Below are positions 47,222-58,868 of a stretch of 64,000 nucleotides of DNA, piece by piece (within the stretch, counting starts at the first letter, position 1; each line of letters begins with the position of its first letter). Made by a program: the position numbers and the translations under genes. The notes beneath the pieces were generated by a model. The model did not search any database. It saw nothing but the letters and a program-made list of their open reading frames with translations, and was not told the DNA's origin. The DNA is from Cryptomeria japonica. Lineage: Eukaryota; Streptophyta; Pinopsida; Cupressales; Cupressaceae. The stretch covers positions 554,429,136-554,493,135 of the forward strand of contig NC_081413.1 in NCBI RefSeq assembly GCF_030272615.1, in the 5' to 3' direction.

Positions 47222-48598
47222 TGTTGGCAACAATAATAAAGGAAAACTAAGAGGGAGCGGGGGGGGCGGGGGGGGGGGGGGGGGGGGGTGTTGAATCAGT
47301 TTTCACTGGATCTACAAACTTAACCGCAAAAATGGATCTAATAAACTACAGCAATAATCAAGATAAGCAAATAGATAGCACAACACACAACACCAATATT
47401 TTGACGTGGAAAACCCGGTTAAGGGAAAAACCACGGTGGGAACCTACCCACAATAAGATGATACTCCGCAGTAGTATGTGAAAATATTACAATGGGGAAT
47501 GCACATGCATTCAAGCACATTGCCTAGAGCTCACTGCTCAAAAGATAATGACCCGAAAGGCTACAACCCTTAGGGAAGTCTCACTGACTTGCAACAAGAT
47601 TCGGACTACAATCCGGAATGAATGAACTGCAATAATAGCATCTCCAAATGCCTGATGATAGTTCCGGTTAAGTATAATTGTCTGCTCTGCAACACCAATC
47701 TCTGCTCAATCACAACACTCAAAGATGAATCCTTGTTCGCACATATACCACTCTGATAATGCAAACACAACCTTAATACACAAATTACATGACAATATCA
47801 CCTATTTATACAATTCATCAGCCTTGACAACAAGGTCGGCTAAACCCTCCACTCACAATTACAAAATTATATCACACGATACAAAGATCAACCACCGGAC
47901 CAATATAATGATAAACATGACATAACATAGTCCTAATTCAAATTCCCAAATGTGCAACACCACCAAAAATCATGCCAAGATCAACCACAACACGCTACAC
48001 CGCCAAGAAAACCGCATAACACGAAGAACATCACCGGATCAGCAAAATCACCAAAAACTCGCACAATGATCAATGCGGATCACCAAAACAAATAGGACAC
48101 AATTAGGAAACACCAGCAAGCATGTTAGAATCATCAGCAACGATTGCACCAACACCACTTATCAAATCTTCATCTGTCAACGTCTAAAACTCAGAAACAC
48201 TCAAACAACAGCAACTGTCACGAAGAAAGATAACCTACGGAGCACCAAATCGCAAACCATCTGCAATAAAGATATACAAGACCATCCCAAACAAGATACA
48301 CAAGACCATCCCAAACAATATCCCAAAATATCAGCACAAGAACTGATCACACCGAAATACACCAGAGGAAATACTGAACTCTGCAAAGCACTGATCAAAA
48401 AACAAACTGCAAAACCGGATCTATGATATGATCAATTAAGCTTCCCGGATCACCAGAACCAATACAGAAGAATATCATGATACTAGAAATACTCCATACA
48501 CCAAACCATAATCCCAATAAACCAATCTGCAAGCACCGGAGCAAGAATATGTTGACATCAATGACAACAACATATCCTAGTAGCAGCAATGTCCAGCA
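47222..48598 (-). repeat. 5' LTR of the non-autonomous Copia element
   Basis: Partner of 45243-46568, 51 bp longer. Much of the difference is a G-rich run at 47257-47288 in place of seven Gs in the other LTR, and a duplicated ~20-bp word (ACAAGACCATCCCAAACAA) near 48276-48318. Confidence 0.9.
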
Positions 48599-48603
48599 TT
48601 GTG

Positions 48604-49430
48604 TACTTTTCCAAAGAAGCATACAATTTACTTTTTGGCCTTGTAAACCCAATTACAAACAGTAGCCTTCTTTCCTTGTGGTAATTCAGAAAATGCCCAA
48701 GATCTATTTTGCATTCAAGCCACAAATTCCAACTTAAATAAATCTTCAAATTTAGGCTTTCCTTTGATATCATCATATGTGCTTTCCTTTCAAATTCAGG
48801 TTCAAATACTTACTAAACAACAGATGAAAAAACTACCTACTCACTGATTTGAACAAGTAGTTTCCCTAATCATGTAGATTGGCCTTCCATTGCATTTGGC
48901 AGTTCATCTTCTTGAACATCTTTCACCATGATATAATACCACTTTGGTCTTGGTTGTTGGCTCCCCTATGAAGCCTTGATATCACCATGTTCTTCATCAA
49001 AGCCCCCTAGAACTCAACCTCTCTGATGTTCCTGTCTATGAACCTTGTTTTGAGCCTTATTTGGTTTCCACGCCAAAACTTGTTCCAATATTATTAGTTA
49101 TAGTTTTTGACAAAATACTCTGTATATTTACCATCATCCAAGCAGAAGAGCATCTTCTTATCTACAATGTCTCTACTAACAACACTTCTGTTCATAGAAA
49201 CATCAAGTAGCCTATATGTCTAAGACTGCTCACTATAGCCAAAATACATATATGATTTTCTCTTTACAACCAATAAAACAAAATTCACTTATGAATGACC
49301 TCTTGTTTGACCATGCTTCCTTAAGAGTGATGCTGTACAAAGCTGTACAAGGATAATTGCTGTTAAGGATGTAAACAATTGTACTCACAACATCTGCCCA
49401 ATATGGCATAGCAATTCCAGCTATGCAGTG
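48604..49430 (-). pseudogene. Copia integrase end and RT start, remnant
   Basis: Reading the minus strand from 49430: CIAGIAMPYWADVVSTIVYI and LKEAWSNKRSFISEF (end of Copia integrase). Further on, near 48.70-48.62 kb, come SELPQGKKATVC and NWVYKAK (start of RT). It is cut at 48603 by the TTGTG insertion site and upstream near 49430 by the LINE ORF1 remnant. Confidence 0.72.
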
Positions 49431-50790
49431 AGATATAATGTTGATCTCCTTCTCAAGATCCTAGATTTGGTGATTGATAGATCTTCTAAATGGTTGGATA
49501 ATTCCCTCATTGGGACATTTTTAGTGTCGAGATGGAATGTAGATGTTTTTAAGAGCTGGGCTAAAAGAAAATGGAATGTAAGAGGTAAAGTAGAGATTTC
49601 TGCTATGGTAAAGGGTTTCTTTCTTTTATCCTTTTCAAACCATGAAGATTATGTTAGAACCCCTGAATGCCCTGTGGTTTCTAGGTAGATCTGGCTTGTT
49701 GTTTAGGAGAATAGAGTCCATCTTTTAACTTCTTCATGGAAAACATAAACATGATCCCTCTTCGGATTAGGCTCCCAAGTCTGCCTCTTGAATACTAGAA
49801 AGATAAAGTGTTGAAGGGCATTGCTAGTTCTTTTGGGCAGTTTATAAAATACTGATACTATTACCAAGTCTAGGAAAAAGCTGATATATGCTAGGATTTG
49901 TGTGAATGTAAGGATATGGAGCTTTTCCCTAATGTTATTCTCTCTTCTAAGTTTGGTAACTGGCATTAACTGAATGAATTTGAGAATACTCCTTTTGTCT
50001 GCTATAAATGTTACAGCACAAGTCACTATGCAAGAGACTGTTTAAAGAAAGAGAATAATAAGTTGGCTTGGAGAAAAAGGGAGAAGGTCAATCAGCCAAG
50101 AGGCAAGAAGGTTTGATGTTCTGAGTTAGAGGAGTTTGAATGAGAAGGTGACTCCCTTGGTGGTGGAGGAACGGGGTTTAGCCAATTATATGGATGGCGA
50201 TGAACTACTACAAACTCATCATTTCCAGACAGATAATATCATGGATGGTTGTGAACCACCGCAAACTGATCATTCCCAGACAGATAATAGTCCTAGCAAG
50301 CAGGAAAAATAATTTTTATCCTTGATGGATCTTGAAGGTGAGGAGAGCCTCTCTCCTTGGACCCCCAATAGAATGGATCATGTGATATATGAGAAGGGGG
50401 AAGGACTCTATTGATAAAAAGGATGTGTTTGAAAAGGTGAGAGCTGTTCATGGTTTTTGCTCTACTCGAAGGGTTTTGCCTTCTCTTAGCTTGCCATTGC
50501 CAAACAAGGAAAAAGGAAAAATGGACTCAAGCCCTAGAGTTTGCTTTGTTATGACGGCAACAAGAAGCTCTGAAATATCTTCTGATCTAGGATCAATTGT
50601 CAAGAAAGGAAGAATGAACAGGAGCCATCTTGCTTCAACAATTCAATGTGCAGGGGCGATGTTTGAATTTAGGGCTTTCAAGCCTCCTCACTAACTCAGT
50701 TTACAGTCCTAATGCTGTGGGTCCTAGTCTTTGTAAAAAGGCTTGGGCCCTTTCAAAAACTCCACTCCACCATTAATAAAAAAATAAAAT
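49428..50790 (+). pseudogene. LINE ORF1 remnant (DUF4283 and zinc knuckle)
   Basis: The first open piece (49428-49688) reads LIGTFLVSRWNVDVFKSWAK, then KWNVRGKVEISAMVKGFFLL, the DUF4283 fold of plant L1-type ORF1 proteins. In shifted frames follow ITKSRKKLIYARICV and a zinc knuckle CYKCYSTSHYARDC (50000-50041), then a long charged tail to about 50690. ORF1 proteins bind the element RNA. The end runs into an A-rich AATAAAAAAATAAAATT stretch near 50775. No ORF2 follows, so it is an ORF1-only copy or a truncated insertion. Confidence 0.72.
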
Positions 50791-52288
50791 TAAAAAAATC
50801 AGAATTAACAGTCAATCTTCGTTATTTATTCCAAACAATTAAAAGTAACAAAACTCACAAATAGTAAATACTTTATGACCATACAAACTATTGCTTTTGC
50901 AAATAAACTTTTGAGACCTAAGCAAAAGAAAATGTTATATACTAGTCATTGTTGTCAGCAGACCTAGACCCATAGCTTTCAAAAACTAAAATACTGCAAA
51001 CTAAAATACAAAGACCAAAATACACTCGCCAATCACACTGATACACTACAATAGATCAATCTGGAAAAATTCCAGCGAAACCTCTCACTGGATTAATAGT
51101 TATCAAATTAATTTCACTCAATATTTATGTATGTTTTAATGCTTAAAACTTTATAAAATCCAACCTAAATTTTTATTAAGTTAAGAAATTTATACTAAAA
51201 TTTTAAATAAATTATAAAATCTCTGAAAATCCAGATCACTCATGCCTAAAATATTCAGGCCACCTGATCTGGAGCTATTTTCAACCCTTTTACATTTCTC
51301 ACAACCCCATACTATAGCATATCTCAAAGATCTTCTCTTCAGACTTCTAGCAATAAATTTGCATTACAAACTGAGATCTTTATCAAATGATAGGTCCAAA
51401 AAAGGGAGAGGTATCTTGGCCTGTTTTAATGGCAAAAATGAAAACTTGTAGAAAATTAAATTTGCCAACGTCTCATAAATTTTCAAATGACTCCAACCAG
51501 TTTCCTCCAATTCAGACCAGCTTGGCTGATAATGACTCTAATACAATTCAAAAACAAGCCATAGCTTATGCAGACTTATATAAAGACAAAAAATTAAATA
51601 ACAAATACAAAACTGTACTAAACGATTTTTCTATTACTTAGCAAACTCAAACAGCTATATTGCCCAACTTTTCTAGCTTTATATTTTAATAAGCTAAGCG
51701 TGAACTTTCGCAATAGTTTATATAAGAATCAGATGCTCCACTGCTAGAGCGATAGCAACCTTATCAGATAATACTATAAAAACAACAATATTTAAGGATT
51801 CCTTGAAACTTTAATACAAGGATTCATTGGACTCTAGAACACTTGGTGATGTTTAATCTAAACAGGAGCATGTTGAGGTGCCAAGTGCTGATGATAGGGA
51901 TAAAGGGTCTTTGTAATCCAAAAATTCATGCATGTATTTCTTTTACCTACTTAAGAGTTTGGAAATCTTAAAATGAGAGCTATTCAATTCTAATATTAAG
52001 ATCGGGATGCTGCTGTTCAAAAGTCTTTCATATTGTTGGCTATACTCTTAATATTTCCAAGGATAATTTTTATTCCCTCAATCTGGTAAAGTGGAAATCC
52101 ATTACTTAATTGATATTTCAACTAATTAACTTGTTTGGGTTCTTGGGAAGATTCGTGATCTTGTGTAGTGTCTCTTATAGTAGGTTTTCTGCATCAAGGT
52201 TGAAATCAATTATGCGGTGATTGTTTTCCCTATTTAGGTGACAATCTTGGTAGAGGTAACTGAAAAGTAGTTGATATAGGAAAAAAGT
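50791..52288. other. Intronic spacer
   Basis: No recognised gene. Two overlapping frames at 51242-51641 (plus) show no family resemblance. Mostly AT-rich decayed sequence. Confidence 0.45.
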
Positions 52289-53690
52289 ATTGGACAAAGG
52301 TTGTCATTGATGTCAAAGGTACTGGTCAGTTCTGTCATTAATGTCATCGTAATTTTGTTGGTAACAAAGGAGCTCATTGTGGAGTTGAAGTTGAATCAGC
52401 ATGTAAATGTATAGCCACAACTATCGTAATTTTGTCATGTCTATGGCTGAGCATTTGAATTCCAAAAGGACTATGACAATCTAAAAGTACAGTGACAAGC
52501 TATGTTGGTAAAATCAGTCATAGTATGATTGTAATATCATTTTGCATATGTTACAGTTGTTGGAGGTGATTCAAATATGTATTCGATATGTTACTAAGCT
52601 TTGCTCCTCAGACAGTTTACTTACACTAGCAAATTGTTCTGTTACACATTCTACCACACTTGAGAATTATGAATTGCAGTTTGGAAGCAGAGTATGTCTA
52701 CACATGTGTCCGATTCCGGAGTCTCAGTTGTTGAGGTTCTACAGACAGAAGGTTAGAAGTGACAGAGTGGTCACTGTGCTAATTGGTCAACCTAATTGAT
52801 GTTCTAGTTTGATGCACGGAGGTTTGTAATGTGTACTCAATGGAGATAGCGTGCGGATGGCAGTTGGGACTAGATAAGTCTACATTACGTAATGCACAAC
52901 GTGTTCTTTTTTCCGGAGTAACATGTGGGCTTTTGGACTTGGCCTAATACACATTTGGTGAAGGTTTATGCTTGTGGTTGACTTGCAGATGCATTAATCT
53001 TTTCTTAGGCCAACATGTGAATATGACAATCATTGTAACACATATATATAGTTGATCTAGGTTCATTCCTAGTGTGTCTGTTATTGTAATATCATAAAAT
53101 TGAATGATTGATGTGTAGTATGAGAGTGATGCTATTTGAGTTGCACCCAAATCATTGTGTGGTTTCATTAGAAGATCATATGTAGTGTCGAGAGTGTTTT
53201 TTAGGTTACTCAGATCAAAAGAAAGCTCTGTATTCAGTTTGAAGGTCTGCAATTCATATTTTTTGTATTCCGGTGGGATTGGTTTCTCACTTGTTGAGTT
53301 GGTGCTCAGATCTTGGAGTAGGGGATTGGTGTCTCCTATAGGTCGGTGCCTACAAATGTAATTGAGGATTGGTCTCCAGTAGGTTGGTGCCTACTTCATA
53401 TTGTAAGTGATCTATTATTTTGTGAGGTTGGATTTGAAAAATAGATCCAAGTAGCTATTCTCATCGTGGTTTAACCCTTCCAAGTTTCCACATAAATCTG
53501 ATATTCTTTGCGTGGATGTGTGCTTGTGTATTGATTAAATACTTTCTCATTAAGGAAAAATTAGTAAATGTTGCCTTGATGATTTGAGGTTCATATTTGA
53601 AGAAGCTGCTAATGACAATTAATGTGTTTAATTCAATTGAAATTGGTACATACTAATTCAGATCCCCCCCCCACCACTATATTGTGTGCC
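52289..53690 (+). mobile_element. Diverged Copia LTR, plus orientation
   Basis: Similar in plan to the LTRs of the 45243-48598 family read in reverse. Near its start is TTGTCATTGATGTCAA. Towards its end comes CGTGGTTTAACCC followed by GTTTCCACATAAATCTG, the Copia U5 motif. The end is AATTCAGATCCCCCCCCCC, equivalent to the C-rich word near the inner edge of the other LTRs. Two similar words, GGATTGGT and GGTGCCTAC, are duplicated near 53.32-53.39 kb. It has no partner LTR here, so it is a solo or truncated LTR. Confidence 0.6.
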
Positions 53691-54572
53691 CTTCAGAAAG
53701 CATGTTTTTTATTACGGTAGAATAGGTTTTGAAGGGGCCCCAAAACACGACGTAAATGCTGCCAAAATCCACAAGACATGAGAAACCCGACAAAAAATCT
53801 ATCAACAAAACAACAACAACCAAAACAGGGACACGAACCCAAATCGACTTACTGTAATTCCTTTAGAATTCTACCAGCTTCAAGATTCTTATTAATAAAA
53901 TGATCATGTAAATCGATCACCTCTTGGATGACTTGGGAGGGGTCACCCACTAGTTTAGGCTAACTCTAGCCAATGGTCCTTGCTCTTTAACAACCTTTTT
54001 ACCTTGATCAATAACATTACCAGCAGCATCTGTACTAACCCATACTAATTCAAACCCCCCCACCACTATATTGCGTGCCCTTCAGAAAGCCTTTTTTGAT
54101 TACGGTAAAATAGGTTTTGAAGGGGCCCCAAAACACGATGTAAATGCTGCCAAAATCCACAAGACATGAGAAACCCGACAACTAACTATCAACAAAACAA
54201 CAACAACCAAAACAGGGACACGAACCCAAATCGACTTACTGTAATTCCTTTAGAATTCTACCAGCTTCAAGATTCTTATTAATAAAATGATCATGTAAAT
54301 CGATCACCTCTTGGATGACTTGGGAGGGGTCTTCTACCAGCTTCAAGATTCTTATTAATAAAATGATCATGTAAATCGATCACCTCTTGGATGACTTGGG
54401 AGGGGTCACCCACTAGTTTAGACTAATAAAATGATCATGTAAATCGATCACCTCTTGGATGACTTGGGAGGGGTCACCCACTAGTTTAGACTAACTCTAG
54501 CCGATGGTCCTTGCTCTTTAACCTTTTTACCTTGATCAATAACATTACCAGCAGCATCTGTACTAACCCCAT
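53652..54572. repeat. Tandem duplication across an LTR/gene junction
   Basis: A ~390-bp unit (53652-54044) is repeated from 54045. Both copies include the LTR's C-rich end, GTGTGCCCTTCAGAAAGC-like words and TACCTTGATCAATAACATT. The second copy has extra internal repeats of about 70 bp (TGATCATGTAAATCGATCACC appears at about 53,900, 54,290, 54,366 and 54,431). The duplicated segment joins LTR sequence to the 3' end of the unknown gene on the minus strand. Confidence 0.88.
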
Positions 54573-55895
54573 AGAGCTTTCTTTTCTTCTCTTTCTCCCC
54601 AGTCTTCAATTTTGGAACCTTTTTATTAAGCATACGGAGACCAGCAACACTATTCTAGATAGCAATTTGGCTGACGTTCACCACAATATCCAGATTATTG
54701 TGAACCTTGATGATAGTATTCTCCCACATCTTGATCCTATTGTTATGATCAATTTTAATGACCTTCACATCCCTGGCCACCTCTTCAACTAAAGCCATCA
54801 TTTTCTTTTGATCATCCTTCTCATCCCCCAATCAACCCCCCTTCCCAAATTGTCAACCCTGCTACAAAGGGTCAATAAGCTCTCTTTAATGAGGTTAATT
54901 TCTGAAATGAACCAGTTAGAGAGTACGAAGTTTGAATTGCCCCAAAGCACCATTCTTCGCAAGGTCGTGACATCCTCTGTGTTCCGAGGAATTAAGATCT
55001 GGAAAGATCTCAGCAGCCCCGAGATTCTCATAAGCAGTTGAAATATCCTTGTCCAACTTCTCAAAGTCTTTGTCTAAAACAATATCCTCAATGCTTAGAT
55101 CATCCCTAATAGTCTGTTTCCCCTTGACCACAACACCTTTCTTCCCCTTATCCACATTCCCTCTCTTGGCTTTTTTACCCAATTTAGCTCTCTTATCTAC
55201 AAAGAGCCTACTAAAATCCCTTTCCTCAATGCTCTATTCATCCCGTGTCTCCTTCCCCTTCAGCAAAAGAAACATACTCATCATTATTTTCAATGAAGAA
55301 ACCATTAGACCAAGAAATATCGGGTTTGGGGTCTTTCTTAGAAATCTTCTTAGAGGTCAACTCCCCTTTTTTTCCTAAATCAAACCATTCTTCCTCATCC
55401 TCAGACACCATGTTCTCAGAGTCAGTGGACATATCCAAGTAATGGACCCGGACATTTTTGGCATACTCAATCTTAGATTTAGATTGAGAAAGCTTAATGG
55501 GAATGGAAACAAAATTGGCAAACACCATAATATTCAAGATAAGACCCTCATAAAGAATAGGGGAATTAGAATTTTTCTTATGATCCTTTGCCCAACAGAC
55601 AAATAAGACAAGAGATAAAAAGGGAACAAAACCAACCTTTTATGGCGGAAATGGTTAAGTAAAATGAAATGGTGACCAAACAAACTAGAAGATCTGCCAT
55701 CTAAGGTGAAATACCTCATAACAACCTCAGTGATCTCAGCCCAAACCAGTTTCATAGTTCCACAATTGTAGCCACCAAACTTTGTCCAGTCCACCTTATC
55801 CTTTTCCTCGTCTTTGAAAAAAGAAATGGCATCGTCCAACGCTTTGTGGTCTCTAAAGATCTTTCTACCAGCTACAGGGAGACCGTACCAGACAT
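54573..55895 (-). pseudogene. Unrecognised protein gene remnant (acidic then basic)
   Basis: A long coherent but frameshifted gene on the minus strand. It starts around YGLPVAGRKIFRDHKALDDA, then VDWTKFGGYNCGTMKLVWAE and VVMRYFTLDGRSSSLFGHHF, then LLNHFRHK. After a frameshift near 55.54 kb it reads VFANFVSIPIKLSQSKSKIE, an acidic patch (ENMVSEDEEEWFDL), then lysine-rich GKKAKRGNVDKGKKGVVVKG. The tail is leucine-rich. I do not recognise the family. Its place directly against a truncated Copia gag and an LTR fragment suggests a transposon-carried or transposon-like gene. The 3' end runs into the tandem duplication. Confidence 0.5.
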
Positions 55896-56352
55896 ATTCT
55901 TAGGAAAACTACTCAAAAGTATTGCTTTGGCATTATCATCCTTTACTTTCTCACTAATGCCAACTAGTTAATTTAGCAGAGAGTGAAACTTATATTAACT
56001 AACATTTTTGCACCTTTATCCATCTTCAATCCATACAATCTCTACTTCAATGTCGTCTTGGCACTTTCTATTTCAGATTCAAAGAGCTTATTTAACAACT
56101 CTAAAATCTCTTTTGAGTACTTTGTGAAATCTACATGGTGCAAGCATATTTTTGACAAGCCGATGCTAATAGTTCCCAAAGCTTTTTGATTTTGATATCC
56201 CACTTAGCAAGTTCATTTGCATCAATTGGTGTGACTGAGTTTGGTTTGACAACATCCCAAAGGTCTTTTTCTATCAGATGTAACTGCATTGGTATTTGCC
56301 ATGTATGAAAATCTCTACCTTCAAATTTCTTGATGAAACTTAATTTATCCAT
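55896..56352 (-). pseudogene. Copia gag, N-terminal part
   Basis: From the ATG at 56352: FEGRDFHTWQIPMQLHLIEK and DLWDVVKPNS are the N-terminal Copia Gag signature, followed by a damaged middle. KDDNAKAILLSSFPKN (55.95-55.90 kb) is the later LLxSLP block. The gene then stops abruptly where the unrecognised gene begins, at about 55895. It belongs to the element whose 5' LTR is at 57090-57293. Confidence 0.75.
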
Positions 56353-57070
56353 GACTATCCTCTTAATCAAAAGAAAATCGAAGGTGTCAGGCTCATAATA
56401 CTATTAACACAGACATTATTCAATCACAATTATGTGGACAAATGATTCTATAAAAATCAATAAAAAATCTATGTTTACACACTTATTAGTATCCATGGAA
56501 GTTTGAATGAAGATAAATACAAGTTTGAAATTTCAACACTAATTCCCAATTGATCAAATATCCATCCAGCAGCTACTAAAATGTCTCTTTTCTTCTATTA
56601 ATAGATTTCTCCTTTCAAAAAAATTTTCAAAATTATTTCTGGGTTTTCTTCTCCTATTGTTCAGCTTTCTAATGCAATTTGAATAATCAAATTTCATTAA
56701 GAAATGAGAAAAATATTCCAATTTTAGTGAGCCTGTTCCAAACTATTTTTTTTAAAAGCCTTTGTTTTTTTTCTTGCCGTTTCACCTTCAATGCTGCGTC
56801 CAATGACTTGGGAATGATCAAGCCTGTAAGAACCACCTCTTACTACAAATTTTATCCAAAAGAAAACTAGACACCAATGAAAATTATGAGCAAAATCAAA
56901 GCAAACACATTGACTGTGTAAGCCTCCATGCACAGCATATATTTCTTTTAAAGTGGTTTGAAAGATATCTCCAATACAAGTAAGCTACAGATATCTGCAA
57001 TACAAATAAATACAGCAAAGCATATGTACACATGTGTCACTTAATGGCATCCACAAAAGAAAAAAACATA

Positions 57071-57086
57071 CACTGCTCTGATACCA
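57071..57086 (-). promoter_or_regulatory. Primer binding site of the small-LTR Copia element
   Basis: The minus strand reads TGGTATCAGAGCAGTG three bases inside the LTR, the initiator methionine tRNA site. Confidence 0.88.
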
Positions 57087-57089
57087 TAT

Positions 57090-57293
57090 TGATTTCCAGA
57101 GCTGCACACAAAAATGAAAATATTGCTTGCTGTTCACAATATGAAATTATTTGACACTATACATATATAAAGGAAGGAATCTTCCTTAATTTTCTCCTAT
57201 ATAGTTCAACTCAACCTAAGTCTGGTCAGTTGTCAAAAGTTAAAACAACTCCTAACAAAAATCAAATAATGAGCACTAACAGATTTTCCAACA
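57090..57293 (-). repeat. Copia 5' LTR, 204 bp
   Basis: In element orientation starts TGTTGGAAAATCTG and ends CTGGAAATCA, with a TATA box (CCTTTATATATG) near 57163-57174. The gag remnant follows at the expected distance. The 3' LTR is not found in the window, so the element is truncated. Confidence 0.82.
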
Positions 57294-57363
57294 TGAACAT
57301 GCAAGAGTAGAAAGTGACAGCGAAGCATTTTTTCTTCTTATTCTTGTCGTTTGGATTTCCACT

Positions 57364-57792
57364 TCAAGCCCAAAACATGTTTAATTGTACATGTTTCTTC
57401 CAACGAGCATGGGAGCCGATTGGGAGATATTTTCTAAACTTCATTAGCCATTTTTCAGGGTAATGGACTGAAGGAAAGTGATTTGTTGAAGGTTGGTTCA
57501 GCAGATTGGAAGCACACAAAGTTAGTTGGTGATGGGTGTTACTTTGAGAACTTTCTCCAAAGATTATGCAGTGTTGTCCTGAAGTCAGCAGGTTATCAAT
57601 TGTGCTCGGCATCCATAGAACCTCACGAAGGCAGCTAGTTTGGATATCTACATTCAAAGTGAAAGTCTTTTGCAGGAGTTCTTTGAACTTTCTCCATTCA
57701 GTTTTCTCAAAGGTAACTCTAGTGTTCATTCTCTCGCTGATGTGTGTTTGAAAGTTTTCAAATTTGTTGGAATTACTAGCATAAGAATTCAA
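57364..57792 (-). CDS. 142-codon ORF, unrecognised
   Basis: An open frame without stops in the intron, 1.1 kb downstream of exon 1. The peptide (starting MNSYASNSNKFEN) has no signal peptide, no membrane span and no motif known to me; composition is normal and mixed. It could be a chance frame or a captured gene piece. No promoter or poly(A) signal was identified. Low confidence that it encodes a protein. Confidence 0.2.
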   Translation of the reverse strand: MNSYASNSNKFENFQTHISERMNTRVTFEKTEWRKFKELLQKTFTLNVDIQTSCLREVLWMPSTIDNLLTSGQHCIIFGESSQSNTHHQLTLCASNLLNQPSTNHFPSVHYPEKWLMKFRKYLPIGSHARWKKHVQLNMFWA

Positions 57793-58868
57793 GTAAAGTA
57801 GTAGGGAGACACGTACAATTAGCCTCCAACATCAGAGTGCGCACTGTTTTTGCAATGCATAAAGTATGTGTAATTCATGTGAAGAGTTGCAAAGTGTGTG
57901 GATGAAGTTGACACCAATTTGTCAGGTCCTAGATTCATTCAAATCAACTGATTTGTTTTGTTCATTTGTCCATAGAGGTTAGGAAAGCAATACATGGAGT
58001 AAATCTATTGTTAAATGACACAGAAGTGGAATCTCCATACCTGTTGACAGATTACAAGTGAGCCAAACGGTCACAATTAAATTATACAATACATTTTTCA
58101 CTATACACTCATGACATTGTAAAATGAAATAGGATCTTTATTGGCGGGAAAAAAGTTGATCTCTGAAATTAAGAATTTCTATCTCAATTTTATAGTGGAT
58201 GGATTAAGCAGAGAAAAGTCATCTTTCACATTACATAATTTTTATTTTCCAAATTAAATTTATTATTAAAAGAAGAAAAAAGATTGAAACAGTTTGGGTT
58301 TAATAAATAATAAATGCTATATACAAAATCCTTGATGTGGATAACAAAGTAGAAAAAACATAACATTTTCACAGTTTCAATTTGGCATCAATTAACAGTG
58401 CTGCTTGGTGGAGCAATCAGACAAGCTGTGGTCTAGTGGCAAGATGGGACACTTATTGTAATTAACTATGACTTAGATTCACAAAATTTACCTCTGTTTG
58501 CATCTCAGCAGTCTAGATAATCATATCAATAAGCAAGATAAGAGCATCCCTTATCATAAAGTGAAAAACTGGAAATAGTGCTCTCAAACTCGTTTTTTTT
58601 GGAGGATTAACATCTTAATATTTTTTTATAATTAATCATCTCCTTCAATTTACTGCTAGGACAGAAGAATGCCCATTCCACCAAATTTACCACCAATATT
58701 TCCACTAATTTAAATTATAGAAAAGGAAATTCAATCTTGCATTATTTCCCTCATTTGAAAACTCAGCCTTACAGTATTTCCCTCATATTCAAACTAGCAT
58801 TCCAATAGATGTTTGGCAATCATTTAATCCCTAGTTTGGCACAAAAAGTTTGGAAAAGAAGAGAATAC
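57793..58868. other. 5'-proximal part of the intron
   Basis: No repeat or gene recognised. It contains the splice donor (GTATTCTC) at its upper end. Confidence 0.45.

Larger units (their letters stand above)
45243..48598 (-). mobile_element. Non-autonomous Copia element, 3356 bp
   Basis: Complete ends: LTRs at 45243-46568 and 47222-48598 (TG...CA), TSD TTGTG, primer binding site and polypurine tract all present. The internal region is only 653 bp and keeps just the start of gag, so the element must have relied on proteins supplied by others. LTRs are similar with scattered transitions; the right one has an expanded G tract. It inserted in an older Copia pol gene within the intron, in the same orientation. 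Confidence 0.92.
41019..58868 (-). other. Predicted 17,850-bp intron filled with transposons
   Basis: Begins GTATTCTC after AAG at 58869 and ends TTATGTAG before 41018, in phase 0. It contains at least eight transposon-derived blocks annotated separately. Its size depends on the exon 1 assignment. Introns of this length are known in conifers. No other exon-like sequence of the family was seen between the two exons. Confidence 0.65.
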
